Assembly (NCBI GenBank): GCA_910589265.1
Contig: CAJUTQ010000053.1
Location: 1-64,000, forward strand
DNA: 64,000 bases
Source: an uncultured Lachnospiraceae bacterium
GTDB taxonomy: Bacteria > Bacillota > Clostridia > Lachnospirales > Lachnospiraceae
Direction of reading: 5' to 3'
Shown: positions 42,899 through 51,884 of the stretch, piece by piece
How the letters are laid out: the number at the start of each line of letters is the position of its first letter
How positions within the stretch are numbered: the stretch's first letter is position 1
Program-made: the position numbers and the translations under genes
Notes under the pieces: model-generated
The model's database searches: none
Told to the model about the DNA's origin: nothing
The model's input: the letters and a program-made list of their open reading frames with translations, nothing else

Positions 42899-44401
42899 AT
42901 GATGAGATCATTGTTCACTGGTGTGGCAGGTTTAAAGACACATCAGACGAGAATGGACGTAATTGGTAACAACATTGCCAATGTAAACACTGCGGCTTAT
43001 AAGTCTCAGTCTATGACATTTAGCGATTTAATGTATCAAACAACCCAGAGTGCTTCTGGGGCAAATGCTGAAACAGGAAGGGCTGGTATTAATGCAACCC
43101 AAATAGGACTTGGTTCTAAAACAAGTTCTATTACAACTGCCATAGAAAGTCAAGGCGGTGCTCAGTCTACGGGATATGGCTGGGATATTATGATTAATGG
43201 AAATGCATTTTTTGTAGTAAGTGATGGAGCTAATAATTATTTTACCAGATCTGGAGCTTTCTATTTAGATGGGGCAGGCAACCTGGCTATGAGAAGCAAC
43301 GGATACACAGTAATGGGATGGCAGGCTGACCAGGAGACTCAGACAATTATTCAAGATACAGTATCTCCTCTAAGGTTAAAAACCCCAGAAAATATGACGG
43401 CAGATCCAGAGGCAACGACAGAAGGATTCATTAAGGGAATTTTGGACAAAAATGCAGATGGTTTTTCCAATGGCGAAGGTGTTTATACAACTATGGGATT
43501 TTATGACAACTTAGGATACAGCTATAATGTGAAATTTCAATTCCAGCCTGTTTTAGACGCAAATGGAGCTCCAGTGGAAGGACAATATACTTTAGGAGTG
43601 ACAGACATATTGGACAGTGATGGAGATTCTATAGCGGTTCGCTATTGGCAACAAGCGAATGTGGGAAATAATCCGCCTACTGCCGACACTCCTTGGAAAG
43701 ACTATAGTCCAGAACAAAAGGAAGCAGCCAGAGAAGCTATGCTGAATGCATTAGGATTTGGTGGAACGGCTGGCCAAAATGGAACATTGACTGTTGTTTT
43801 TGACACAACAAAGGATGGAAAGTTACAAAATGTATATCCAGGAGCTAATCCAGCGGCTCCCCCCTTGACAGCTTTTAATTTTGATTTAAATGGTCTTTCT
43901 GGTATGTTCCCTGGATTTACAGACATGAATATTTCAATTGATATGGCTACAACAAAAAATGTGGATAACAAAGGAACCCCAACTGTTTCAGGAGAAAGTG
44001 GAAATGCTGTCACAGGTTTAGGAAAAGGTCGAAAAGTAGGAGCAATGGACTCTATTACTGTTCAGCAGGATGGAAAGATTTATGCAAGTTATGACAATGG
44101 ACAGACAAGACTGTTAGGTCAAATTGCAGTTGCCAGATTTGCCAATCCTTCAGGTCTTCAAAAAGAAGGAGATAATTTGTATTCTGCAACGTTGAATTCA
44201 GGTATTTTTAATGGAATTGGAGCAGATATAACAGCAAATGGAAGAGACAGCATGAGTTCTGGATATTTAGAAATGAGTAATGTGGATTTATCCGCAGAGT
44301 TTACAGAAATGATTACAACCCAGAGAGGTTTCCAGGCAAACAGTAGAATCATTACTGTATCGGATACTTTGCTGGAAGAACTTATCAATCTGAAACGTTA
44401 A
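42899..44401 (+). CDS. flgE: flagellar hook protein FlgE
   Basis: This 500-residue subunit forms the universal joint. The N-terminus MRSLFTGVAGLKTHQTRMDV with IGNNIANVNTAAYKSQ and the C-terminus SNVDLSAEFTEMITTQRGFQ with ANSRIITVSD form the D0 coiled coil. AAGGAGGT lies eight bases before ATG 42899 (a second ATG follows directly). A 12-bp inverted repeat lies just after the stop. Confidence 0.96.
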   Translation: MMRSLFTGVAGLKTHQTRMDVIGNNIANVNTAAYKSQSMTFSDLMYQTTQSASGANAETGRAGINATQIGLGSKTSSITTAIESQGGAQSTGYGWDIMINGNAFFVVSDGANNYFTRSGAFYLDGAGNLAMRSNGYTVMGWQADQETQTIIQDTVSPLRLKTPENMTADPEATTEGFIKGILDKNADGFSNGEGVYTTMGFYDNLGYSYNVKFQFQPVLDANGAPVEGQYTLGVTDILDSDGDSIAVRYWQQANVGNNPPTADTPWKDYSPEQKEAAREAMLNALGFGGTAGQNGTLTVVFDTTKDGKLQNVYPGANPAAPPLTAFNFDLNGLSGMFPGFTDMNISIDMATTKNVDNKGTPTVSGESGNAVTGLGKGRKVGAMDSITVQQDGKIYASYDNGQTRLLGQIAVARFANPSGLQKEGDNLYSATLNSGIFNGIGADITANGRDSMSSGYLEMSNVDLSAEFTEMITTQRGFQANSRIITVSDTLLEELINLKR

Positions 44402-44412
44402 TCATGAATAAT

Positions 44413-44454
44413 TCCATAGGGGATTTCGTTTTCTATCCATAGATCCCCTATGGA
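44413..44454 (+). repeat. inverted repeat downstream of flgE
   Basis: TCCATAGGGGAT (44413-44424) pairs perfectly with 44443-44454 across an 18-base loop. It is not followed by a T-run, so it may act in mRNA stability or partial attenuation after the abundant hook gene. Confidence 0.6.
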
Positions 44455-44477
44455 TTAATAAGGGAAGAGGGGGTAAT

Positions 44478-44663
44478 ATGATTGAAGTAACAAAGATGAA
44501 TGGCACAAAGGTAATTATTAATCAAGACTTGATTGAGATTGTAGAGGAAACCCCAGATACGGTTATATCTTTTACTACAGGTAGGAAATTAATTGTAAAA
44601 GAAAGTAGACAAGATATAAAAAATTTAGTAAAATCTTATAGAAAGGATATTTTTGCGGGTTAA
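44478..44663 (+). CDS. flagellar FlbD-family protein
   Basis: This 61-residue protein, MIEVTKMNGTKVIINQDLIE with DTVISFTTGRKLIVKES, matches the short FlbD/SwrD family found between flgE and motA. SwrD (YlzI) in Bacillus raises motor power. It has GAAGAGGGGG upstream and lies 15 bp before motA. Confidence 0.88.
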   Translation: MIEVTKMNGTKVIINQDLIEIVEETPDTVISFTTGRKLIVKESRQDIKNLVKSYRKDIFAG

Positions 44664-44678
44664 GGCAAAGATATGTAG

Positions 44679-45479
44679 GTGAAGGCTTTGGAAGTAACAT
44701 CTTTAATAGGTATTTTACTTGCCGCTGTACTCGTCATATTTGCAGTGGTAAGTGGCGATGATGGTGTAGTAGCTTTAAAATATATTTATGATTTTAAATC
44801 TATTCTCATTACAATTGGAGGCGCTTTCTCAGTAGTATTCGCATCTGGCACAATAAAGGATTTTGTCAGCGGATTAAAGTCATTCTCTCTTATCATGAAA
44901 AAATCCGCAATTGATACGCCTGAAATCATCCAAAAGATTATTAACTTGTCTAATGTTGCAAGAAAAGAAGGATTGCTTTCTTTGGAGGAAATGGCAGCCG
45001 AAATTGATGATGATTTTCTGAAGAAAGGAATTCTTCTTATTGTAGATGGAACGGATCCTGAGTTGGTAAGAGGTATTTTAGAAACGGAGCTGGTAAGTAC
45101 AGAAGGAAGACATAAGCAGAAAATCGCTTTTTGGGATAACATAGCAGCTATGGGACCTGCCTGGGGTATGATCGGTACTCTTGTTGGACTTGTTCTTATG
45201 TTACAAAACATGAGTGATCCCAATGCTATTGGTCCTGCTATGGCCGTTGCTTTGATAACTACTTTGTATGGTTCCCTCTTAGCCAACTGGTTATGCGCTC
45301 CTGTCACAGGTAAATTAAAATCTTTGAATGAGGAAGAGCTAATGGTAAAGGAAATTATGATAGAAGGGCTGCTTTCCATTCAGGCTGGAGAAAATCCAAG
45401 GGTCATTGAAGAAAAATTGAAATCTTTCTTAGCGCCTAGTGATAGAACGACAGAGGGCGCTGAAGACGGAGGTGAGTGA
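44679..45479 (+). CDS. motA: flagellar motor stator protein MotA
   Basis: This 266-residue membrane protein has four helices and forms the proton-conducting stator with MotB. Motifs are FKSILITIGGAFSVVFASGT, WDNIAAMGPAWGMIGTLVGL and MAVALITTLYGSLLANWLCA. The cytoplasmic loop that touches FliG lies between helices 2 and 3. The start is uncertain between GTG 44679 and a nearby TTG. Confidence 0.95.
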   Translation: MKALEVTSLIGILLAAVLVIFAVVSGDDGVVALKYIYDFKSILITIGGAFSVVFASGTIKDFVSGLKSFSLIMKKSAIDTPEIIQKIINLSNVARKEGLLSLEEMAAEIDDDFLKKGILLIVDGTDPELVRGILETELVSTEGRHKQKIAFWDNIAAMGPAWGMIGTLVGLVLMLQNMSDPNAIGPAMAVALITTLYGSLLANWLCAPVTGKLKSLNEEELMVKEIMIEGLLSIQAGENPRVIEEKLKSFLAPSDRTTEGAEDGGE

Positions 45480-45480
45480 A

Positions 45481-46272
45481 TTGGCTAAGAAAAAAAAGGA
45501 AGAAGAAGCGGCACCGGGCGCACCAGCATGGATGGCCACTTTTAGCGATTTGATGAATCTTCTTCTTTGCTTTTTCGTGTTGTTGTTCTCAATGGCCACT
45601 ATTGAAGAAGATAAATTTGAAGCAGTAGCAGCTTCCCTTGCTCAGGCCTTTAGCGTCTTTTCAGGAGGAGCCCAGGCAATTGGAGATGGGATGCTTATTT
45701 CAAATGGAGTAAGTCAACTAAATGAATTAAGTGAATATGTAAGCAGTATGGGATTGACTGCCGAGGGCGAAATGGATAACGCTATGGATGAATTTAAGGA
45801 AGAGCAGACAAAAGAGTCAGAAGAACTGGCAGAAAAAATCAATGAGGCAGTCGTTGAACAAAATTTAGAAGAGGAAATAGATGTAGATTTTACTTCCCAA
45901 TATGTGTTATTAACAATGAATGGAGCTTTATTATTTGATTCTGGAAGAGATGTACTTAAAGAAGAAGCCTATCCTGTTTTACAGAAAGTTGGGGAAATTT
46001 TGGAAAGATATGCGACAAATGTTATCGAAGTGGAAGGACATACAGATAATGTTCCTATTCATAATTCTAGATTTGCAAGTAATGATGAATTATCCAGTTT
46101 TCGAGCATTGGCAATGTTTCATTATTTAGTGGAAAATACAAATTTGGATCCAGCTCTTATTAAACATTCTGGAAGGGGAGAATATATTCCTGTTACAGAT
46201 AATGGGACACCAGAGGGCAGGGCTAAAAATAGAAGAGTAGAGATAAAAATATATCACGACTTAAGTATGTAA
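45481..46272 (+). CDS. motB: flagellar motor stator protein MotB
   Basis: This 263-residue stator partner has one membrane helix with the proton-carrying Asp23 (FSDLMNLLLCFFVLLFSM). A plug/linker follows, then an OmpA-like peptidoglycan-binding domain (IEVEGHTDNVPIHNSRFASN, GRAKNRRVEIKI). Start TTG 45481 follows GGAGGTG by five bases and lies one base after the motA stop. Confidence 0.95.
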   Translation: MAKKKKEEEAAPGAPAWMATFSDLMNLLLCFFVLLFSMATIEEDKFEAVAASLAQAFSVFSGGAQAIGDGMLISNGVSQLNELSEYVSSMGLTAEGEMDNAMDEFKEEQTKESEELAEKINEAVVEQNLEEEIDVDFTSQYVLLTMNGALLFDSGRDVLKEEAYPVLQKVGEILERYATNVIEVEGHTDNVPIHNSRFASNDELSSFRALAMFHYLVENTNLDPALIKHSGRGEYIPVTDNGTPEGRAKNRRVEIKIYHDLSM

Positions 46273-46327
46273 CAATAGCATATTGTAGTATAGAAGAACA
46301 GAGTAAGAAAATCTTGAAAGGAATAAG

Positions 46328-46357
46328 TTTGGGCTAATACTAGTTTAGAAGCCCAAA
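46328..46357 (+). repeat. hairpin in the motB-fliL gap
   Basis: TTTGGGCT (46328-46335) pairs with AGCCCAAA (46350-46357). It is the only structured element in the 110-bp gap and has no T-tract. Confidence 0.5.
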
Positions 46358-46382
46358 ATGAGAAAGGCATGGGTATGAAAAA

Positions 46383-46901
46383 ATGAAGAAAAATATGATG
46401 TCCATTATAATTTTGGCTTTACTAGTTGTGAATATTGCACTTACGGCAGTTATGATGTTCAGTGTTGTGCCAGCAGCCAATAGAACAAATAAAATAGTAA
46501 AAGATGTTGCTGCTGTGATGAATTTGGAATTGTCAAGCACAATGGGGGGAAGCGATGCAGAAGTGCCTATTGAAGATACCCTTACTTATGAAATAGCTGA
46601 TAAAATGACAATCCCTTTGCGAAAAGGTGCTGATGAGAAGGATCATTATGCAGTAGTTTCCATTTCGCTTGCAATGAATACAAAAAATGAGGACTATGAA
46701 AAGTTTGGAAGTCAAGAGTCAATGTTGGAAAGAGAGAGTTTGATTAAAAACGAAATCAATGAAGTGGTGGGCTCTTATACTTTGGAAGAAGCTCAAACGA
46801 ATACACAGGCAGTGCAGACAGCCATTTTAGACAGAATACAAAACCTATTTGGTTCTAAGTTTATATATAAGGTAGTGTTCCGCGATGTTATTTTCCAATA
46901 A
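46383..46901 (+). CDS. fliL: flagellar basal body-associated protein FliL
   Basis: This 172-residue single-pass protein has a membrane helix at about 4-26 (MMSIIILALLVVNIALTAVM) and an extracytoplasmic domain ending in FGSKFIYKVVFRDVIFQ, the FliL-type stomatin-like end. It surrounds and stabilises stators. Identity rests on architecture and on position between motB and fliM. Confidence 0.9.
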   Translation: MKKNMMSIIILALLVVNIALTAVMMFSVVPAANRTNKIVKDVAAVMNLELSSTMGGSDAEVPIEDTLTYEIADKMTIPLRKGADEKDHYAVVSISLAMNTKNEDYEKFGSQESMLERESLIKNEINEVVGSYTLEEAQTNTQAVQTAILDRIQNLFGSKFIYKVVFRDVIFQ

Positions 46902-46957
46902 AAAGTTACAGGTAAAAATTTGAATTTCGCATAGATGGACGTTAGGAGGTGGGCTAA

Positions 46958-47938
46958 ATGGGAGAGGTATTGTCCCAGAGTGAGATTGACAGTTTGCTGC
47001 AAGCTCTTAGCACAGGGGAATTAGATGCAGATGAAATCAAAGACGATGGGGACAAGGCAATTAAGGAATATGACTTTAAACGTCCTGCAAAATTTTCAAA
47101 GGAGCATCTGCGTACATTAGAAATTATATATGAACATTACAGCAGACTGCTGTCAACAAATTTGCCAGTTTATTTAAGGAAGAATATTCAGGTAAATGTC
47201 ATTAATTCAGAGACGGTTACCTTTTCGGAATTTACCAATTCACTATTAAACCCTGTTTTGTTGGGAATTATAGATTTTGCACCCTTGGATGGAAGAATTA
47301 TTGTAGATCTTTCTCCAAAATTAGCTTTTGCTATGATAGATATGATGTTAGGCGGTATGGGTGTTCCTTTGGAGAAAGAGAGAGAATTCTCAGAAATTGA
47401 ATTGTCTATTATTGGGAAGATTATTGTCATATGTATTCAACTATTAAGAGAGCCTTGGAAAAATGTGGTAGAAATTCAGCCAGTATTAGAAAGATTAGAA
47501 ATGAATTCACAATTTGCCCAAATTATTGCTCCTACAGAAATGATTGCCATGGTTACACTGAGTATTAAAGTGGGAGATGTAGAAGGATTAATGAATTTTT
47601 GTCTTCCTTATTTGACAATGGAAAGTATTATGGACAAATTAAATACAAAATATTGGTTTTCCACTATGAGAGATAGAAGTGATGACGACTATGAGATGTA
47701 TATTGAATCAATGATACGTAAAGTGGAAATGCCTGTAAAAGCAGTGCTTGGAAAAAGTATTTTGTCAGTGAATGATTTTATTAATCTGCAAATTGGAGAC
47801 ATCATTCGTCTTGATAGTAAGGTAGAGGAAGAATTGGATATTTATGTAGGAAATTTAAGAAAGTTTACTGCTTTGCCTGGGGCATCACAGGATGCTTATG
47901 CAGTGCGGGTTACTTCAGTATATAGAGAGGGGGAATAG
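46958..47938 (+). CDS. fliM: flagellar motor switch protein FliM
   Basis: This 326-residue C-ring protein has the N-terminal CheY-P binding peptide VLSQSEIDSLLQAL. The middle CheC-like domain (KFSKEHLRTLEIIYEHYSRL, GGMGVPLEKEREFSEIELSI) and a C-terminal SpoA domain (VNDFINLQIGDIIRLDSKVE) follow. GGAGGTG precedes the ATG. Confidence 0.96.
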   Translation: MGEVLSQSEIDSLLQALSTGELDADEIKDDGDKAIKEYDFKRPAKFSKEHLRTLEIIYEHYSRLLSTNLPVYLRKNIQVNVINSETVTFSEFTNSLLNPVLLGIIDFAPLDGRIIVDLSPKLAFAMIDMMLGGMGVPLEKEREFSEIELSIIGKIIVICIQLLREPWKNVVEIQPVLERLEMNSQFAQIIAPTEMIAMVTLSIKVGDVEGLMNFCLPYLTMESIMDKLNTKYWFSTMRDRSDDDYEMYIESMIRKVEMPVKAVLGKSILSVNDFINLQIGDIIRLDSKVEEELDIYVGNLRKFTALPGASQDAYAVRVTSVYREGE

Positions 47939-47942
47939 GGAA

Positions 47943-49145
47943 ATGGATGGAGGAATGCTATCCCAGGAAGAGATAAATAACCTGCTCAGCGGGGGAGGAG
48001 CAGACAGTCCAGTAGAAGATAATTCTGCGCAGGATCCTGTAGACGAAGAACAAAAAACAATTTTAACAGATGAAGAAAAGGATGCAATTGGCGAAGTTGC
48101 CAATATAAGTATGGGAACATCTGCTACGACTTTGTATTCTTTGGTAAATCAAAAGGTAGATATTACGACGCCTGTTGTATCCATAGCAAACTGGCATACA
48201 GTAGTGGCTGATTATGAAAAGCCTTGTGTTTTTATTCAAATTCAATATAAAGTTGGTTTAGATGGAGCAAACATTTTAATTTTAAAAGAAAATGATGTAA
48301 AAATTATTGCAGACTTAATGATGGGCGGAGATGGCACAAATATTCAGGACGAATTTGGAGAATTGCATTTAAGCGCTATTTCAGAGGCTATGAACCAGAT
48401 GATGGGATCTTCAGCAACTTCTTTGTCTTCTATGTTGGGAAAGATGATTGACATCAGTCCGCCAGAAGCTACCTTAATAGATTTATCAGATGTGGTAGAT
48501 GGAAAAAAGATTTCTGAATTTTTAGGCGGAGAGTTTGTGAAAGTTACTTTTCGTATGCAGATTGGCGATTTAGTGGATAGTAGTATATTACAGCTCTATC
48601 CTATTGACTTTGCCAAAGAATTGCTTTCTCATTTTTTAAGCGGTGGAGATTCAGGAGAGGAACAGCAACAAACAGAATCTCAACCAATGCCTCAGATGGA
48701 TATGCCAATGCAGCAGCCCATGGGAATGCCAATGCAGCAACCGATGGGAATGCCAATGCAGCAACCGATGGGAATGCCAATGCAGCAACCGATGGGAATG
48801 CCAATGCAGCAACCGATGGGAGGAATACCAATGCAACAGCCAATGCAGAATATGAATATTCAACCAGCACAATTTCAAAATTTTGCAAGTAATATTAATC
48901 CAATGCAGAGCCAGGAAAATATTGGATTGATTATGGATGTGCCTTTGGAAGTTACAGTGGAACTAGGGAGAACAAGTAAGCTAATTAGTGAAATTTTGGA
49001 TTTTGCTCCAGGTACAATTATAGAATTAGACAAAATTGCCGGAGAGCCCATTGATGTACTAGTAAATGGAAAATTTGTGGCGAAAGGTGAAGTTGTAGTA
49101 ATTGAAGAAAGCTTTGGAGTCAGAGTTACAGAAATTATAAAGTAA
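47943..49145 (+). CDS. fliY: flagellar motor switch phosphatase FliY (CheC-like plus FliN domain)
   Basis: This 400-residue switch protein also dephosphorylates CheY-P. The N-terminal MLSQEEINNLLSGG should bind CheY. A CheC-like domain has two phosphatase helices (EKDAIGEVANISMGTSATTL and HLSAISEAMNQMMGSSATSL). The FliN/SpoA domain lies at about 315-400 (VTVELGRTSKLISEILDFAP). Between them is a Met/Pro/Gln linker made of MPMQQPMG repeats (residues about 254-293). ATG 47943 follows AGGGGGAATAGGG. Confidence 0.95.
   Translation: MDGGMLSQEEINNLLSGGGADSPVEDNSAQDPVDEEQKTILTDEEKDAIGEVANISMGTSATTLYSLVNQKVDITTPVVSIANWHTVVADYEKPCVFIQIQYKVGLDGANILILKENDVKIIADLMMGGDGTNIQDEFGELHLSAISEAMNQMMGSSATSLSSMLGKMIDISPPEATLIDLSDVVDGKKISEFLGGEFVKVTFRMQIGDLVDSSILQLYPIDFAKELLSHFLSGGDSGEEQQQTESQPMPQMDMPMQQPMGMPMQQPMGMPMQQPMGMPMQQPMGMPMQQPMGGIPMQQPMQNMNIQPAQFQNFASNINPMQSQENIGLIMDVPLEVTVELGRTSKLISEILDFAPGTIIELDKIAGEPIDVLVNGKFVAKGEVVVIEESFGVRVTEIIK
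48702..48821 (+). repeat. five 24-bp tandem repeats inside fliY
   Basis: The unit ATGCCAATGCAGCAACCGAT plus GGGA is present five times end to end. Units 2-5 (48726-48821) are identical and unit 1 has two substitutions. Each unit encodes MPMQQPMG. A degenerate sixth copy follows after an inserted Gly codon. Copy-number change would stay in frame. Confidence 0.95.
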
Positions 49146-49194
49146 CATCTAGTAATTTTTCATATAAAAACATAGAAAATAGGAGTGAAAGTAA

Positions 49195-49557
49195 ATGGCA
49201 AAGAAGATTTTAATTTGTGATGATGCAGCTTTTATGCGTATGATGATTAAAGATATTTTAACAAAAAACGGTTATGAAGTTGCCGGAGAAGCGGAAAATG
49301 GTGCAAAGGCTGTAGAAAAATATAATGAGTTAAAACCAGATTTAGTTTTAATGGATATTACAATGCCAGAAATGGATGGAATTCAGGCTTTGAAGAAAAT
49401 CAAAGAGGTTGATGGAGGGGCTCTCGTTATTATGTGTTCTGCTATGGGTCAGCAGGCAATGGTTATTGAGTCTATTCAGTCAGGGGCCAAGGATTTTATT
49501 GTAAAGCCATTTCAGGCAGATAGAGTAATAGAAGCGGTAAAAAAAGTAATAGGATAG
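49195..49557 (+). CDS. cheY: chemotaxis response regulator CheY
   Basis: This 120-residue single receiver domain has acidic pocket CDDAAFMRMM (Asp9/Asp10), phospho-acceptor Asp54 in LMDITMPEMDG, Ser/Thr switch IMCSAMGQQ and Lys104 in DFIVKPFQ. CheY-P binds FliM and FliY to change rotation. It lies between fliY and fliO, as in Bacillus. Confidence 0.95.
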   Translation: MAKKILICDDAAFMRMMIKDILTKNGYEVAGEAENGAKAVEKYNELKPDLVLMDITMPEMDGIQALKKIKEVDGGALVIMCSAMGQQAMVIESIQSGAKDFIVKPFQADRVIEAVKKVIG

Positions 49558-49566
49558 TTAAGAGGG

Positions 49567-49932
49567 ATGAATATTTTATTAGCAATCCCTCAGTGGGAGA
49601 GCTTTGCCCAATTGATGGTTGTTTTGATTATATTTTTGATTGTATTGGCAATGACTTATTTTGCAACTAGGTGGATTGCCAATTACCAAAAAGAATATAA
49701 TATAAATCGTAATATTGAAGTTATAGAAACCTTTAAATTGACAACAAATAAGTATATACAAATCGTAAAGGCAGGAGACAAATATCTTGTGATAGGAATT
49801 TGCAAGGACAGTATTACTATGCTCTCGGAGCTGCCCAAAGATCAGGTAAAGCTGCCAGTTTCCTCCCAAGGACAATTTGACAATTTCCATTCTATTTTGG
49901 AAAAGACAAAAAAGATGATTAAAAAGAAGTAG
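49567..49932 (+). CDS. fliO: flagellar biosynthesis protein FliO/FliZ
   Basis: This 121-residue protein has one membrane helix (about 15-38) and a basic C-terminal cytoplasmic tail with IEVIETFKLTTNKYIQIVKA and GDKYLVIGICKDSITML, the FliO pattern. FliO helps assemble the FliP ring. It directly precedes fliP. Confidence 0.9.
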   Translation: MNILLAIPQWESFAQLMVVLIIFLIVLAMTYFATRWIANYQKEYNINRNIEVIETFKLTTNKYIQIVKAGDKYLVIGICKDSITMLSELPKDQVKLPVSSQGQFDNFHSILEKTKKMIKKK

Positions 49933-49942
49933 GCGAACACAT

Positions 49943-50797
49943 ATGATAGGATTATTATTAAGAAGGCATACATACTTGAAAAAAGTTATATGCTTTCTAT
50001 TCTGTATAGGTGTTGTTTCCATTTTTTTTCATATTCCAGTGTTTGGCGAGGAGCTTAATGACCAGACAGGGGAAAGGGGAGAAACGACCTTTATGGATCC
50101 GGGAACAGCAGAGACTCCCGAGGATTTAAGACAACTGAATATAGGAATTAATTTCGATAATGGAACAGGCGAACTGGCAGGAACTTTAAGAATATTCATT
50201 ATACTGACTCTCATTGCAATAGCGCCTATTCTAATTATTATGCTAACTTCTTTTACAAGGATTGTTATTGTTCTCCATTTTACAAGAAATGCTTTGGGAA
50301 CTCAGACAGCTCCTCCTAATCAAGTCTTATTGGCCTTGACTCTTTTTCTTACTTTTTTTATTATGCGGCCAGTGATTATAGAAATTAATGATAGGGCAAT
50401 ACAACCTTTTGAGGCAGGTGAGATTTCCCAGGAGGTAGCTTTGGCAAATGCCTTAGATCCTTTGAGGGAATTTATGTCAGCCCAAACCCAAATAAAAGAC
50501 GCCCGTATGTTTATGGAAATTGCAGGAATGGAAGGAGTAGAGGAAATTGCTGATATTCCTACTTATATATTAATACCCAGCTTTATTGTAAGTGAACTTA
50601 GGACAGCATTTATTATAGGATTTGTTATTTATATTCCTTTTATTGTAATTGACATGGTAGTGGCATCTACCTTAATGTCTATGGGAATGATGATGCTTCC
50701 TCCTACAACTATTTCCATGCCTTTTAAAATCCTTTTATTTGTATTGGCGGATGGATGGAATTTGGTTATAGGAAATTTAGTAAAAACATTTAGATGA
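49943..50797 (+). CDS. fliP: flagellar export protein FliP
   Basis: This 284-residue export-gate core protein has a cleavable-type signal (about 1-35) and then four membrane helices. Motifs are LTSFTRIVIVLHFTRNALGT, QTAPPNQVLLALTLFLTFFI and LMSMGMMMLPPTTISMPFKI. Confidence 0.96.
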   Translation: MIGLLLRRHTYLKKVICFLFCIGVVSIFFHIPVFGEELNDQTGERGETTFMDPGTAETPEDLRQLNIGINFDNGTGELAGTLRIFIILTLIAIAPILIIMLTSFTRIVIVLHFTRNALGTQTAPPNQVLLALTLFLTFFIMRPVIIEINDRAIQPFEAGEISQEVALANALDPLREFMSAQTQIKDARMFMEIAGMEGVEEIADIPTYILIPSFIVSELRTAFIIGFVIYIPFIVIDMVVASTLMSMGMMMLPPTTISMPFKILLFVLADGWNLVIGNLVKTFR

Positions 50798-50810
50798 ATG
50801 AGGTGATGAA

Positions 50811-51080
50811 GTGACCATTGAAGTAGTTTCTGATATGATTAAAGATGCTTTGTATATCATTGTAATAACAGCTGCTCCTCTTTTACTTCTTTCACTCGTT
50901 GTTGGTTTGATTATTAGTATTTTTCAGACAGTAACTTCCATTCAGGAGCAAACCTTAACTTTTGTTCCTAAGATTATCAGTATTTTTATTGGTATGATGC
51001 TTATAGGGCATTGGATGTTGAACAACATGGTGCAATATATGATTGATCTATGGTCCAATTTTTCTCTTTATATAAGGTAG
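50811..51080 (+). CDS. fliQ: flagellar export protein FliQ
   Basis: This 89-residue protein has two membrane helices and the FliQ pattern LLLLSLVVGLIISIFQTVTS followed by IQEQTLTFVPK. The start is GTG 50811. It packs around FliP in the export gate. Confidence 0.95.
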   Translation: MTIEVVSDMIKDALYIIVITAAPLLLLSLVVGLIISIFQTVTSIQEQTLTFVPKIISIFIGMMLIGHWMLNNMVQYMIDLWSNFSLYIR

Positions 51081-51084
51081 GATT

Positions 51085-51867
51085 ATGATTAATTATGTAT
51101 TTTCCACGGGTGATTTTGAATATTTTCTCATGATTCTTATTCGCACAGCTAGTTTTGTTTTTGCAGCTCCCTTTTTTTCTATGGCCAATACTCCTAATAG
51201 AGTGAAAATTGGAGTATCTGTTGTTCTTTCTTATCTTATTTATCAAGTTTTGTATCCTCATGACAATATTGTATATAATACCATTTTAGGATACAGTGCA
51301 TTGATTTTAAAAGAAGCAGGAGCAGGATTATGTCTTGGAGCGATGACAAATTTTTGCAGCTCTATTGTTATTTTTGCTGGAAGAATTGTGGACATGGATA
51401 TGGGACTGGCTATGGCGAATATTTTTGATCCTACAACAAGAGATCAAGTCAGTCTGACAGGACAGCTTTTTAATTATGGAGTGCTTATGATGCTTATAGT
51501 TTCTGGAATGCATCGTTATCTTATTAAAGCTTTCATTGAAGCATATGAGGTTGTTCCAGTGGGCAGTGTTGTTATGAATGGGGATAGACTTTTAAACGCT
51601 ATATTAACCTTTCTTATAGATTATATTGTTATTGGCTTTCGCATTTGTCTACCAATTTTTGCAGCAATATTAATTGTAAATGCAGTATTAGGAATTTTGG
51701 CAAAAATTGCTCCCCAGATGAATATGTTTTCAGTGGGAATACAGATTAAATTATTTGTGGGATTGACTATTTTGCTTTTGACAACGGCAATGCTTCCCAG
51801 TGCGGCAAGTTTTATTTTTGAAGAATTGAAAAAAATGATGGTTTTAGTAGTCGAAAGTCTCCATTAG
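51085..51867 (+). CDS. fliR: flagellar export protein FliR
   Basis: This 260-residue polytopic export-gate subunit has RTASFVFAAPFFSMANTPNR near the start and DMGLAMANIFDPTTRDQVSL in the middle. It lies 4 bp after fliQ and directly precedes flhB. Confidence 0.95.
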   Translation: MINYVFSTGDFEYFLMILIRTASFVFAAPFFSMANTPNRVKIGVSVVLSYLIYQVLYPHDNIVYNTILGYSALILKEAGAGLCLGAMTNFCSSIVIFAGRIVDMDMGLAMANIFDPTTRDQVSLTGQLFNYGVLMMLIVSGMHRYLIKAFIEAYEVVPVGSVVMNGDRLLNAILTFLIDYIVIGFRICLPIFAAILIVNAVLGILAKIAPQMNMFSVGIQIKLFVGLTILLLTTAMLPSAASFIFEELKKMMVLVVESLH

Positions 51868-51884
51868 ATATGAGGTGGATAGAT

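Noticed and set aside
43702..44013. Minus-strand frame inside flgE
   Set aside because: It is a shadow of the flgE coding sequence with no independent signals.
44786..45379. 197-residue minus-strand frame opposite motA
   Set aside because: motA is well conserved on the plus strand; the antisense frame has no ribosome binding site or recognisable family.
48643..48888. CRISPR-like array or antisense genes in the 24-bp repeats
   Set aside because: Units are contiguous without spacers and lie in frame in fliY; the other frames are repeat-driven shadows.
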